Shown: positions 15,717 to 24,195, numbered from the stretch's first letter. The stretch: DNA of 64,000 bases from Streptomyces graminofaciens (GCF_030294945.1 NZ_AP018448.1:6974001-7038000); one strand, 5' to 3'. Notes: a model not told the origin generated them from the sequence alone. Numbers and translations are program-made.

Positions 15717-16670
15717 ATGGTGGCGGGTCTGGCGCTGGCGCTGTGCGCGGCGGTGTGCATGGGGTCGGCGACGGTGCTTCAGGCGCTGGGCGCGCGGCGG
15801 GCGATGGTGGTCGAGCCCGGGCGGGGAGGCCGGGAACCCGTCGGAGCTGCCCAGGAACGGAAACCGGTTAAACCGGTTACGCCGGTGGGCCAGGTACGTG
15901 CGCCGGCCGGCCCGGAACGTGCCCGTGCGAGGGCCGTCGTCGCGGCCCTGCGCGGCTGGCCCTTCCTGGCCGGGGCCGGGCTCGACACGCTCGGTTTCGC
16001 GGCGGAGGTCGTCGCGTTGCGGCTCGTCCCCCTGTTTCTGGTGGAGGCGGCGGTCGCCGCGTCGTTGGCGGTGACGGCGGTGGTGGGTACGGCTGTGCTC
16101 GGCCTGCGGTTGCGGCGCGCGGAGTGGGGCGCGGTGGCCGTCGTATGCCTGGGCCTCGCGACGCTGGCCGTCGCCGCCGGGCGTGAGGGGGAGGGGGACG
16201 GGGACGCCCGGATGCGGTGGACCGTGCTGGGCGTGGCGCTGGCGGTCGTGGTGATCGGGTGGGTGGCCGGAGGCCGGCTGCGGCGCGGCCGGGCCGTCGT
16301 CCTGGGCGCCGCCTCGGGCCTCAGCTTCGGCGTGACCGCGATCGGGGTCCGGCTGCTGCCGGAGGTGACGTTCCCCGGCGTCGCTGCCGAGCCGACCGCG
16401 TACGCCGTGGTCGTCTCCGGCCTCGGCGGCTACCTCCTCCTCGTCCAGGCACTCCAGTCCGGCTCGGTCACGGCCGCGACGGCGGCGATGGTGATCTGCG
16501 AGACGGTCTGGCCGGGGGCGTTCGGGGTGCTCTGGCTCGGCGACACGACCCGGCACGGGTACGGGGGCCTGGCGGTGGCGGGGTTCGTGGGCTGTGTGGC
16601 GGGGGCGGTGGCGTTGGCGCGGTTCGGGGAGGCGGAGGCGGAGGGCGAGGGGCAGGGGCAGGGGGTGTGA
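15717..16670 (+). CDS. DMT-family (EamA-like) transporter
   Basis: A 317-residue membrane protein with about nine to ten hydrophobic segments in two halves (for example VAGLALALCAAVCMGSATVL, LDTLGFAAEVVALRLVPLFLV, AGGRLRRGRAVVLGAASGLSF, ALQSGSVTAATAAMVICETV), the layout of drug/metabolite transporters. ATG 15717 is chosen because it begins the first membrane segment; no ribosome site is seen, so a leaderless or short-leader message is possible. The first cytoplasmic loop (about residues 30-75) is unusually long and contains the 17-bp AACCGGTT palindrome as codons for KPVKPV, which looks like an insertion tolerated in frame. Substrate unknown. The C-terminus is a Glu/Gly-rich tail. Confidence 0.75.
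   Translation: MVAGLALALCAAVCMGSATVLQALGARRAMVVEPGRGGREPVGAAQERKPVKPVTPVGQVRAPAGPERARARAVVAALRGWPFLAGAGLDTLGFAAEVVALRLVPLFLVEAAVAASLAVTAVVGTAVLGLRLRRAEWGAVAVVCLGLATLAVAAGREGEGDGDARMRWTVLGVALAVVVIGWVAGGRLRRGRAVVLGAASGLSFGVTAIGVRLLPEVTFPGVAAEPTAYAVVVSGLGGYLLLVQALQSGSVTAATAAMVICETVWPGAFGVLWLGDTTRHGYGGLAVAGFVGCVAGAVALARFGEAEAEGEGQGQGV
15862..15878. repeat. Second copy of the AACCGGTTAAACCGGTT palindrome, inside a gene
   Basis: The same 17-bp core as at 2033-2049 (two AACCGGTT units around one A) lies within the DMT transporter gene, where it is read as part of a hydrophilic loop. Flanks differ between the copies apart from a shared AC after the core. Confidence 0.65.
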
Positions 16671-16863
16671 TCGGGGGTGAGCGCCAGGAACAGGGGGTGT
16701 GAGCGGGGATGCGCGGGTTCGACGGCGGTGGCATATGACGCTCCGTCAGATTTTACCTTCCGCGCGGCAACCCCCTCCCGCCCCTGCGGCGACCACACCA
16801 CGCAAGTAGCCACAACGTGGCAACCGAGCACGTGAAATCCCGCCCCCACCAAGGGAGTTCACC

Positions 16864-17784
16864 ATGCGCACGCGTACGGCACGACTACTCACCCTCCTCG
16901 TCGCCATCGCCGCCCTGCTTCTCGCACCCGGTATGACGACCCCCTCCGTAGCCCAGTCGGCCATCGACTCCGCCCGGGCCGAGGCGACGGAACAGGCCCA
17001 GCTCCGGGCCGCGGTGTCGGCCGCGGCGGAGGACTGGAACCCGCCCTCCAACCTCGTCCAGCCCCTCAACCAGGTCTGGAACCACGTCTCGTCCACCTAC
17101 CCCGACCTCTACGGCTTCCGGAACTACGGCTGGGACCAGATCATGGCCAACCGGGGCAGCGTCAACTACTGCGTCCGCTGGGAGTCCGACGCCCCGGTCT
17201 CGGCGTCGCTGCGCGACCAGATCCACGCCGCGCTGAAGAAGCAGTTCGGCAAGTGGATGGCGGCCATGGTCGAGAACGGCAGGGGCCACAACGCCTGGCC
17301 GTACACCTCCGTCCCCGTCAACATCGTCGGCTGGGCGGTGAAGAACCGCTCCACCCTCCAGTGGACCGACAACTCCGTCGACATCTACACCAACAACCTC
17401 GACGGCGCGGGCGCCCCGCAGTGCGCCCCTGACTGCGGCCGTTTCTTCCACCAGGACGGCAACTACTCCCGCTGCCCCGGCGGCGCGGCCCGCCACTACG
17501 ACCAGTCGCTGTGGCTGACCGAGGGCTTCCAGGGCGGCGCGGGCGGCGACTGGGGCCAGCGCGTGGGCCGTTCGTACTTCACCGGCGCCCTCAACCAGGA
17601 GAACATCCACATCTATCTGCACGAGGTCGGCCACACCTTCGGCCTCGACGACTTCTACGACTGGACGCCGACCGGCCAGTGCTGCTTCCTCATGAACGCG
17701 GGCAGCGCCGCCCAGATCACGGAGTTCGACAAGTGGATGTTCCGGGACTTCTGGCGGCATCTGAAGTACCGGTGGGGCCTCTGA
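16864..17784 (+). CDS. Secreted zinc metalloprotease-like protein (HEXXHXXGXXD)
   Basis: A 306-residue exported protein. ATG 16864 follows AAGGGAG. Residues 1-36 are a signal peptide. The domain at about 55-306 ends with the zinc motif HEVGHTFGLDD (His253, Glu254, His257, Asp262), the HEXXHXXGXXD form in which an Asp may take the third ligand place, followed by a CCFLMNAG turn resembling a Met-turn. Several Cys (NYCVRW, PQCAPDCGRFF, YSRCPGG, QCCFLM) suggest disulfides. The N-terminal half resembles streptomycete secreted proteins of unknown role. Likely an extracellular endopeptidase; substrate unknown. Confidence 0.75.
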   Translation: MRTRTARLLTLLVAIAALLLAPGMTTPSVAQSAIDSARAEATEQAQLRAAVSAAAEDWNPPSNLVQPLNQVWNHVSSTYPDLYGFRNYGWDQIMANRGSVNYCVRWESDAPVSASLRDQIHAALKKQFGKWMAAMVENGRGHNAWPYTSVPVNIVGWAVKNRSTLQWTDNSVDIYTNNLDGAGAPQCAPDCGRFFHQDGNYSRCPGGAARHYDQSLWLTEGFQGGAGGDWGQRVGRSYFTGALNQENIHIYLHEVGHTFGLDDFYDWTPTGQCCFLMNAGSAAQITEFDKWMFRDFWRHLKYRWGL

Positions 17785-17803
17785 GCACGTCGTAGCACGC
17801 GGG

Positions 17804-17838
17804 CGGTGCCATGACGGATGACATCTGTCATGGCACCG
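17804..17838. promoter_or_regulatory. Long palindrome: operator or terminator
   Basis: CGGTGCCATGAC (17804-17815) pairs with GTCATGGCACCG (17827-17838), and the inside ATGACGGATG/CATCTGTCAT is also nearly palindromic, so the whole 35 bp folds almost completely. It starts 20 bp after the metalloprotease stop, so it can end that transcript; the ATGAC...GTCAT core also looks like an operator for the serine hydrolase gene 100 bp downstream. Confidence 0.6.
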
Positions 17839-17938
17839 TCGTGAACATGATCGTCCGGTGGAACGATGCAAGCGCTCCCCGCACCCGGTGAGAATCACCC
17901 GACAAGATCGACAACCGCCACCGGGAAGGGAACACACC

Positions 17939-19369
17939 ATGCGCGTCAAGCGCCTCGTCGGGACGGCCCTCGGCACCACGCTCCTCCTCATCACCGCTGC
18001 CCCCGCGGCGTCCGCATCCACATCCGCCAAGACCGCCTCGCCCCCCGCGCCGTTAGACCGCCAGGTCCTGGACGGCACCCTCGACGCCGTCCATGACGCG
18101 GGCATGTACGGCACGTACTCCTCCGTCCGCGAGGGCGGCGAACGCTGGACCGGCGCCTCCGGTGTCGCCGACGTGGACACGGGCCGCGAGGTCACCCCGA
18201 ACATGCGGCACCGCGTGGGCAGCATCAGCAAGACGTTCACGGCGGTGGCGATCCTCCAGCAGGTGGACCGGGGCCGCGTCGACCTGGACGCGCCCATCGC
18301 CACGTACCTCCCGGAGCTCTTCCAGGGCGCCGACCGTCAGCGCGGCGAGACCATCACCGTACGCATGCTCCTCAACCACACCAGCGGCATCGGCGACTAC
18401 GTCCTCGGCGCCTTCCCGTCCCTCGCCCAGGGCTCCACGGCGAGCCTCGACGAGGAACGCTTCCGCCGGATAGCGCCGGAGGAACTGGTACGCCTGGGCC
18501 TCACGGCCCCCTCCACCGGCGAGCCGGGCGCCCGCTGGTCGTACTCGAACACGAACTACATCGTCGCGGGCCTGCTCCTCGAGAAGGTGACGGGCCAGGA
18601 GGCCGGCCGGTACATCACACGGCACGTGATCGACAGAGCGGGCCTGCGCCACACCACGTACCCCCGGACCCCGTACATCAAGGGCCCGCACTCGAAGATG
18701 TACGAGTCGTGGTACGGCGTGATCGACCCGCCCCGCGACTACAGCGTCTACGACATGTCCTGGGGCGGCACGGCGGGCGCGATCGTCTCGACGACGGACG
18801 ACCTGAACCGCTTCTACCGCAAGCTGCTCACCGGCAGGCTGATGAGCCGTACGTCGCTGGCCGAGATGCAGAAGACGGTCTCCGCGCCCGGCATGGAGTA
18901 CGGCCTCGGCCTCTACGCCGTCGACCTTCCCGGCTGCGGCCGCTTCTGGGGCCACGACGGCGCGGTCTTCGGCGCCGGCACGATCAGCCTCTCCAGCCCC
19001 GACGCCGACCGCCAGCTCTCCATCGGCCTCAACCTCATGAAGTACCAGCGCCTGAACGAGGACGGCACGGCCTTCGAACCGAGCCCGATCGACGCGGCGA
19101 TCAACACGCACATCGTCGCGGCGCTGTGCGATGCGCCGCAGCAGTCGCAGTCGCAGTCGCAGTCGCAGTCGCAGTCGCAGTCGCAGTCGCAGTCGCAGTC
19201 GCAGTCGCAGTCGCAGTCGCAGTCGCAGTCGCAGTCGCTGTCGTCGTCGCAGCCGCGGTCGCAGTCGCCTTCGGTGACCGCGCAGTCCCGTACGCCGGAG
19301 AAGGCGGCCCTGCCGGACGGGCTGCGGGGCGTGGACCTGACGACCGGGAGCCCGGCCGTCATGCCCTGA
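17939..19369 (+). CDS. Secreted serine hydrolase (class C beta-lactamase/DD-peptidase fold) with Gln-Ser tail
   Basis: A 476-residue exported penicillin-binding-type hydrolase. ATG 17939 follows GAAGGGA. After the signal peptide the fold shows all three motifs: SISK (Ser95 nucleophile, Lys98), YSN (Tyr202) and HDG (His339, in place of KTG). HDG/HxG is usual in D-alanyl-D-alanine carboxypeptidases and esterases of this clan, so a cell-wall carboxypeptidase or aminopeptidase is more likely than a beta-lactamase. The C-terminus carries about 16 consecutive Gln-Ser units from a GCAGTC tandem. Leu39 is a TTA codon (18053-18055), the only in-frame one I found, which would make translation depend on the developmental tRNA bldA. 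Confidence 0.88.
   Translation: MRVKRLVGTALGTTLLLITAAPAASASTSAKTASPPAPLDRQVLDGTLDAVHDAGMYGTYSSVREGGERWTGASGVADVDTGREVTPNMRHRVGSISKTFTAVAILQQVDRGRVDLDAPIATYLPELFQGADRQRGETITVRMLLNHTSGIGDYVLGAFPSLAQGSTASLDEERFRRIAPEELVRLGLTAPSTGEPGARWSYSNTNYIVAGLLLEKVTGQEAGRYITRHVIDRAGLRHTTYPRTPYIKGPHSKMYESWYGVIDPPRDYSVYDMSWGGTAGAIVSTTDDLNRFYRKLLTGRLMSRTSLAEMQKTVSAPGMEYGLGLYAVDLPGCGRFWGHDGAVFGAGTISLSSPDADRQLSIGLNLMKYQRLNEDGTAFEPSPIDAAINTHIVAALCDAPQQSQSQSQSQSQSQSQSQSQSQSQSQSQSQSQSLSSSQPRSQSPSVTAQSRTPEKAALPDGLRGVDLTTGSPAVMP
19141..19236 (+). repeat. Sixteen tandem GCAGTC hexanucleotides
   Basis: Perfect 6-bp units run from 19141 to 19236, then degenerate to about 19272. The period is two codons, so slippage changes the length of the Gln-Ser tail of the serine hydrolase without breaking the frame. 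Confidence 0.95.
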
Positions 19370-19402
19370 CGCGGATGGGTGGTCCGGGCGCGGTCTGCGC
19401 AA

Positions 19403-19418
19403 TTGCGTAATTTAGCAA
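19403..19418. promoter_or_regulatory. ArsR-type operator, TTGCGTAATTTAGCAA
   Basis: The 16-mer is a palindrome of the form TTGCNNAATTNNGCAA, followed by a further TTGG. It lies 40-58 bp before the SulP gene, overlaps likely promoter sequence, and the ArsR regulator encoded downstream of that transporter is the obvious candidate to bind it. Confidence 0.5.
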
Positions 19419-19460
19419 TTGGTTAGATGCTTGGTTGCTGTGCCTGCCACCTTGTCCGCC

Positions 19461-21197
19461 ATGTCCGCAATATCAACCGCTATGTCCGCCCTGACCCGAC
19501 GGGTCTCGTCACTGCTGCCCACCCGCGCGGACGTCGTGGAGATGGGGCGCGCGCCCCGGCGGGACCTGCTGGCCGGGCTGACCGTGGCGATCGTCGCGCT
19601 GCCGCTCGCGCTCGGCTTCGGGGTCTCCTCCGGGCTGGGCGCCGAGGCCGGGCTGGCGACCGCGGTGGTCGCGGGCGCGTTCGCCGCAGTGTTCGGCGGG
19701 TCGAACCTCCAGGTGTCCGGCCCGACGGGTGCGATGACGGTGGTCCTCGTCCCCATCGTGGGCGCGTACGGCCCGACCGGCGTCCTCACCGTCGGGCTCA
19801 TGGCCGGACTGATGCTCGTCGCCCTGGCCGCACTGCGCGCCGGGCGCTATATGCAGTACGTGCCCGCGCCGGTCGTCGAGGGCTTCACGCTCGGCATCGC
19901 GTGCGTGATCGGCCTCCAGCAGCTCCCGGGCGCACTCGGCGTACCGAAGCCGGAGGGCGACCGCGTACTGGTGGTGACCTGGCGGGCGGTCGAGGAGTTC
20001 GTACGGCACCCGAACTGGACCGCCGTCGGCCTCGCGCTCGCGGTGGCCGCGGTGATGCTGGCGGGGGCGCGGTGGAGGCCGACGATCCCCTTCTCCATCG
20101 TCGCGGTGATCGCGGCGACGGTGGTGGCGCAGGCGGCCGGCCTGGACGAGGCGAAGCCGATCGGCGACCTGCCGGCCGGGCTGCCCGCGCCGTCGCTGTC
20201 CTTCCTGGATCTGGGTGGGCTGGGCTCCCTGCTCGCCCCGGCGGTGGCGGTCGCGGCCCTGGCCGCCCTGGAGTCCTTGCTGTCCGCCTCGGTGGCCGAC
20301 GGCATGACGGTCGGTCAACAGCACGATCCCGACCGGGAGTTGTTCGGCCAGGGCCTCGCCAACATCGCGGCCCCGCTCTTCGGCGGCGTACCCGCCACGG
20401 GTGCCATCGCCCGTACGGCCGTCAACGTCCGCACGGGCGCGAACTCCCGCCTGGCCGCGCTCACCCACGCGGCGATCCTGGCGGTCGTCGTCTTCGCGGC
20501 CGCGCCCCTCGTCTCCAGGATCCCGCTGGCCGCCCTCGCCGGCGTACTGCTCGCCACGGCCGTCCGCATGGTCGAGGTCGGCTCGCTGCGGGCGATGGCG
20601 AAGGCCACCCGCTCCGACGCGCTGATCCTCGTACTGACCGCCGTCGCGACCCTCGCCCTTGACCTGGTCTACGCCGTGATCATCGGCCTGGCGGTGGCGG
20701 GCGCCCTGGCGCTGCGCGCGGTGGCCAAGCAGGCCCGCTTCGACCAGGTACCGCTGGACCGGGGGGACCACGCGGCCGAGGAACACGCCCTGCTCGCCGA
20801 GCACATCGTCGCGTACCGCATCGACGGCCCGCTGTTCTTCGCCGCCGCGCACCGCTTCCTGCTGGAGCTGACGGATGTGGCCGACGTCAGCGTCGTCATC
20901 CTGCGCATGTCGAGGGTGTCGACGATGGACGCCACGGGCGCCCTGGTCCTCAAGGACGCGGTGGAGAAGCTGAGCCGCCGCGGCATCCTCGTCCTGGCCT
21001 CGGGCATCCGCCCCGGCCAGCGCCAGGTCCTGGACTCCGTGGGCGCGCTGGAACTGCTGCGGCACGAGGGCCCGGAGTACGGCTACGGCAGCACACCGGA
21101 GGCGATCCGCGCGGCGCGGGACCATCTGCGGGGGGCCGGGGTGCTGCCCGTGCCGACCGGCGCCGAACGGGCGGGCGTGGGCGGCCGGATTCCGTGA
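19461..21197 (+). CDS. SulP (SLC26) family anion transporter with STAS domain
   Basis: A 578-residue inner-membrane transporter. The membrane part (about 30-425) has the SulP pattern RRDLLAGLTVAIVALPLALGFGV with early Gly-rich helices, GPTGAMTVVL, and PATGAIARTAVNVRTGANS, and about a dozen hydrophobic segments. The cytoplasmic STAS domain covers about 455-555 (YRIDGPLFFAAAHRF, VVILRMSRVSTMDATGALVL). Substrates in this family are sulfate, bicarbonate or other anions; the present substrate cannot be fixed. The start is uncertain: TTG 19419, GTG 19440 and ATG 19461/19482 are all in frame with no clear ribosome site; ATG 19461 is a compromise. Probably co-transcribed with the ArsR gene. Confidence 0.9.
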   Translation: MSAISTAMSALTRRVSSLLPTRADVVEMGRAPRRDLLAGLTVAIVALPLALGFGVSSGLGAEAGLATAVVAGAFAAVFGGSNLQVSGPTGAMTVVLVPIVGAYGPTGVLTVGLMAGLMLVALAALRAGRYMQYVPAPVVEGFTLGIACVIGLQQLPGALGVPKPEGDRVLVVTWRAVEEFVRHPNWTAVGLALAVAAVMLAGARWRPTIPFSIVAVIAATVVAQAAGLDEAKPIGDLPAGLPAPSLSFLDLGGLGSLLAPAVAVAALAALESLLSASVADGMTVGQQHDPDRELFGQGLANIAAPLFGGVPATGAIARTAVNVRTGANSRLAALTHAAILAVVVFAAAPLVSRIPLAALAGVLLATAVRMVEVGSLRAMAKATRSDALILVLTAVATLALDLVYAVIIGLAVAGALALRAVAKQARFDQVPLDRGDHAAEEHALLAEHIVAYRIDGPLFFAAAHRFLLELTDVADVSVVILRMSRVSTMDATGALVLKDAVEKLSRRGILVLASGIRPGQRQVLDSVGALELLRHEGPEYGYGSTPEAIRAARDHLRGAGVLPVPTGAERAGVGGRIP

Positions 21198-21329
21198 CGC
21201 CGGTTCGGCGGAACCGGCACCGCACGCGAGGATGGACGGCATGTGCTTGACGAGTGGGATGAGCGGGACGCGCAGGGCGAGCGAGGCGAGGAGCGGGAGT
21301 CGCCCGCTCCATGCCGAGGGGACGGCACG

Positions 21330-21674
21330 ATGACCACCCCGCTGTACCAACTGAAGGCCGAGTTCTTCAAAACCCTCGGCCACCCGGCCCGCATCCGCGT
21401 CCTGGAACTGCTCAGCGAACGCGAACACGCGGTCGCGGAGATGCTCCCCGAGGTCGGCATCGAACCGGCCCACCTGTCGCAACAACTGGCGGTACTACGC
21501 CGAGCCAACCTGGTGGTCACCCGCAAGGAAGGCTCCACGGTCCACTACTCCCTCACCAGCCCCCACATCGCCGAACTCCTCCGCGTGGCCCGCACGATCC
21601 TCTCCGGGGTACTGACGGGCCAGGCGGAACTCCTGGCGGACTTGAAGGCGGCGCAGGGGGAGGAGGGGCCGTAG
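21330..21674 (+). CDS. ArsR/SmtB-family transcriptional regulator
   Basis: A 114-residue winged-helix repressor. ATG 21330 follows GAGGGGA; a longer frame from 21243 is not coding-like. The helix-turn-helix is clear: KTLGHPARIRVLELLSEREH, then EPAHLSQQLAVLRRANLV, and the wing VVTRKEGSTVHYSL. The classical CVC metal-binding Cys of ArsR/SmtB proteins is missing, so the inducer is not a thiol-bound metal at that site. It lies 132 bp downstream of SulP on the same strand and probably controls it through the palindrome at 19403. Confidence 0.88.
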   Translation: MTTPLYQLKAEFFKTLGHPARIRVLELLSEREHAVAEMLPEVGIEPAHLSQQLAVLRRANLVVTRKEGSTVHYSLTSPHIAELLRVARTILSGVLTGQAELLADLKAAQGEEGP

Positions 21675-21683
21675 GCCCGGTTC

Positions 21684-22148
21684 TCAGAGATGTTGCTTGG
21701 CGTCCCTGACGAGTCGGCCGATGTCGTCCCGGGTTCGTACTCTGCGCTCGTCGAGCCGCGTTCGCGTTTCCGCCTTGGCCAGCGCCGTGACATCGGAGAG
21801 GACGGCTTCCGCGGTCCGGCTCAGGGTCTGGTCGTCGGTGAGCATCTGCACCCGGAACAGTGCCTCTTGCGCGTGGGAGCGCAGGTCGTATCCGCGGATG
21901 CGGACGGCGTCGGGGTCTTCGGGCGGTGGTTGTTCGTGCTCGCAGAACCACAGATGGACCAAACAGCGCCGGTAGTTGAGCAGCGCGCCGGCGTAGGCGG
22001 CGTAGGCGTCGAGCCGTTCCTGCCGAAGCTTCTCGCGGCGGGCCAACTGGTGGCTTCTGTCGGTGGTGCGCTGCTGAAACGCCAGGGTGATTCCCGAGCC
22101 GAGCAGAGTCCCTAGCACGGCTATGGCGCTGGCGATGATGGTCTCCAC
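21684..22148 (-). CDS. Membrane-anchored helical protein of unknown function
   Basis: A 154-residue protein with one N-terminal membrane helix (IIASAIAVLGTLLGSGITLA) and a long charged, probably coiled-coil cytoplasmic part (RREKLRQERLDAYAAYAGALL, then DDIGRLVRDAKQ). Many actinobacteria encode such one-helix proteins, of unknown role. The start is uncertain: GTG 22148 is used because it immediately precedes the membrane helix; TTG 22166 is also in frame. The gene begins 24 bp after a small peptide gene on the same strand and is likely co-transcribed with it. Confidence 0.65.
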   Translation of the reverse strand: METIIASAIAVLGTLLGSGITLAFQQRTTDRSHQLARREKLRQERLDAYAAYAGALLNYRRCLVHLWFCEHEQPPPEDPDAVRIRGYDLRSHAQEALFRVQMLTDDQTLSRTAEAVLSDVTALAKAETRTRLDERRVRTRDDIGRLVRDAKQHL

Positions 22149-22172
22149 GTCCCGAGTATTGTTCAAGACCTG

Positions 22173-22358
22173 CTACCAGCCGTGACCTCCGTCGGCGGCC
22201 GCCTGCAGCGCCTCGGCGGTTGCCGAGTCCACCGGGAGGAACGCCTCCAGTTTCAGCTCGGTGAGGGTCACGTCGATCGCCGTGGCGAACGTCGTCACGG
22301 TCGTCATCAGGTGCGCATCGCCGCCCTGATCCCCGGTCTCCAGGCATCGGCGGTTCAC
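22173..22358 (-). CDS. Small peptide, possible RiPP precursor
   Basis: A frame of 61 codons from GTG 22358, which has GAGGA 6 nt upstream; a shorter form begins at ATG 22307 (44 residues). The shorter part looks like a leader of a ribosomally made, modified peptide: MTTVTTFATAIDVTLTE then LKLEAFLPVDS, a hydrophobic/acidic recognition-like helix, followed by a short alanine-rich region and an unusual end GGHGW. There is no Cys and little Ser/Thr in the tail, so it is not a lanthipeptide. No maturase gene is next to it. It could instead be a small regulatory protein. Likely co-transcribed with the gene at 21684-22148. Confidence 0.45.
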   Translation of the reverse strand: MNRRCLETGDQGGDAHLMTTVTTFATAIDVTLTELKLEAFLPVDSATAEALQAAADGGHGW

Positions 22359-22545
22359 GCTTCGTCCTCGGCAGGCGGTCCCGCCGTCTGATTCCGCGGT
22401 GCTCTGGGGTGCAGCTACCTCCCCCTTCGCGCACCGCCTGGGATCGGGCACACCCCGCCGTTGGCACCGACTGGCGGAGGCGGCGGCCTGATCTCCTACG
22501 TGCGGCGGGCAAGGCTGTGTGATCCGTTCAGTGCGCCAGGTCCCG

Positions 22546-23193
22546 TCAGTGGGCCAGGTCCAGCACAGCCGCACAGTGCGGATCGTCGGCGGGTTCCTCG
22601 AAGAGTTCGCGGTCCTGCGAGCGGGAGAACACCTCGGCCATCACGGCCGGTCCAGCCTCCGCCAGCCGGACATCGCAGCCCACCACATCGGGATCGCCCT
22701 GGTGGCGCACATACAGCCGCATGCGGCCCTTGCGCAGGTACAGGAAGCCGACCAGCAGTGACGACTCCTTCTCCCGCTCCTCGTACGTCGGAGTCGGACA
22801 GCTCAACACGGTCAGCAGGGTGTGCGCCCGGTCCTCGCGGCGCTCCTTGCCGGGCACGTCCTCCACGAGCCTGACCAGAGTGGTGTCGAGGACGGTGTCC
22901 ACCTGGTCGCTGGAGTAGAGGCGCACGCCAGCCGCCGCGTGCCGCACCCGGCTGACCACGTCCCACGGAACCAGCTCCTCCTCGTCCCCTCGCAGAAGAG
23001 GGATCTCATAGATGGTGGAGAGATCGCCGAGGCCTGATTTCCGCCCACCGAGGGCGATCCGTACGGCCGCCGATCGACGCGGGGCCGGGAGAACCCCACG
23101 CACGCGCGTCTTCCTGGCGATCGGTGCCTGCGTGTAGAGGATCATTTGGCTGGTCACTTCGGCCTGTGCGATGGCCACTTCCCACGGCGTCAT
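22546..23193 (-). CDS. Unrecognised cytoplasmic protein divergent from the Mrr-nuclease gene
   Basis: A 215-residue protein from ATG 23193 (GGGAGTC upstream; the GTG just before is also possible). No signal peptide or membrane segment. It begins MTPWEVAIAQAEVTSQMIL, has an Arg/Lys-rich segment about 28-50, an acidic patch (LLRGDEEELVPWDVV), and a region with paired acidic/basic residues (EDVPGKERREDRAHTLL, PTYEEREKESSLL). No known motif is seen. It is divergent from the duplicated-domain nuclease gene with only 56 bp between starts, which suggests shared control and perhaps shared function. Confidence 0.65.
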   Translation of the reverse strand: MTPWEVAIAQAEVTSQMILYTQAPIARKTRVRGVLPAPRRSAAVRIALGGRKSGLGDLSTIYEIPLLRGDEEELVPWDVVSRVRHAAAGVRLYSSDQVDTVLDTTLVRLVEDVPGKERREDRAHTLLTVLSCPTPTYEEREKESSLLVGFLYLRKGRMRLYVRHQGDPDVVGCDVRLAEAGPAVMAEVFSRSQDRELFEEPADDPHCAAVLDLAH

Positions 23194-23230
23194 CACGGGT
23201 GACTCCCTGTCAGCGCTTGGACTTGGGCAA

Positions 23231-24195
23231 TGAGGAGTTGAGGGTAAGGGTGCTGTTTCCGTCGCCGGGTCATGTCGGGCAGGTCGATATTCGGCTGAAG
23301 GCCAAGAGGGTGCTGAGGTCGATGTCGGAGACGCGCCGTGCTGCGTGGGAGGAGGAGTTGGAGGAGGCGAAGGAAGACATTCTCGGCGAGGGCGCGGTGC
23401 TGTCGACCACGGAGCACAGGGGAACGTACGACAGGAAATACAGCGAATGGCGCATGCCGCCAGGGGTGAATACCGGTGTTTCGTCGGTGGACGACGGTAT
23501 CGCCAGGGTGTCCGTGGTCGAGTACGCCCTTGCCGGGACCGTCACCACGTGCGAGGTGACCAGTTATCTGAGCGGGCGAAGTCTGTTCCACGAAGTGGTG
23601 GTCGGAGAAATCGCCGTGAAGGAGACAACCGAACCGGTCGCGCCCATCACTTCAGCGCCAGTCCCAGTACCAGTCCCAGTACCAGTCCCAGCGCCAGTCC
23701 CAGACCCAGACCCAGACCCAGACCCAGACCCAGACCCAGACCCAGACCCAGACCCAGAGTCTCCCGGCGGCGGCGGACATCCCCTCGCCATGCTGCGTCC
23801 GCGTGAGGAGTTGGAAGCGGGCGTGCTGTTTCCGTCGCCGGGTCATGTCGGGCAGGTCGATATTCGGCTGAAGGCCAAGAGGGTGCTGAGGTCGATGTCG
23901 GAGGCGCATCGCGCTGCGTGGGAGGAGGAGTTGGAGGAGGTGAAGGAAGACATCCTCGGCGAGGGCGTGGTGCTGTCGACCACGGAACGCAGGGGAACGT
24001 ACGACAGGAAGTACAGCGAATGGCGCATGCCGCCAGGGGTGAATACCGGTGTTTCGTCGGTGGACGACGGTATCGCCAAGGTGTCTGTGGTCGAGTACGT
24101 CATCGCCGGGACCGTCACCACCTGCGAGGTGACCAGCTACCTGAATCTGCGAAGGCTGTTCCACGACGTGGTGGTGGGCGAGATCGAGGTGAAGC
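23231..24195 (+). repeat. Intragenic 0.39-kb duplication at 573-bp offset
   Basis: The segment 23231-23622 recurs at 23804-24195 with very few differences, exactly 573 bp (191 codons) away. The first copy begins with TGAGGAGTTG, which acts as ribosome-site sequence; in the second copy the same bases are coding (REEL). This shows the duplication carried the original upstream signal and argues for a start inside the first unit. Confidence 0.9.

Noticed and set aside
19141..19272. CRISPR-like array
   Set aside because: The repeat is a continuous hexanucleotide tract without spacers, inside a coding gene.
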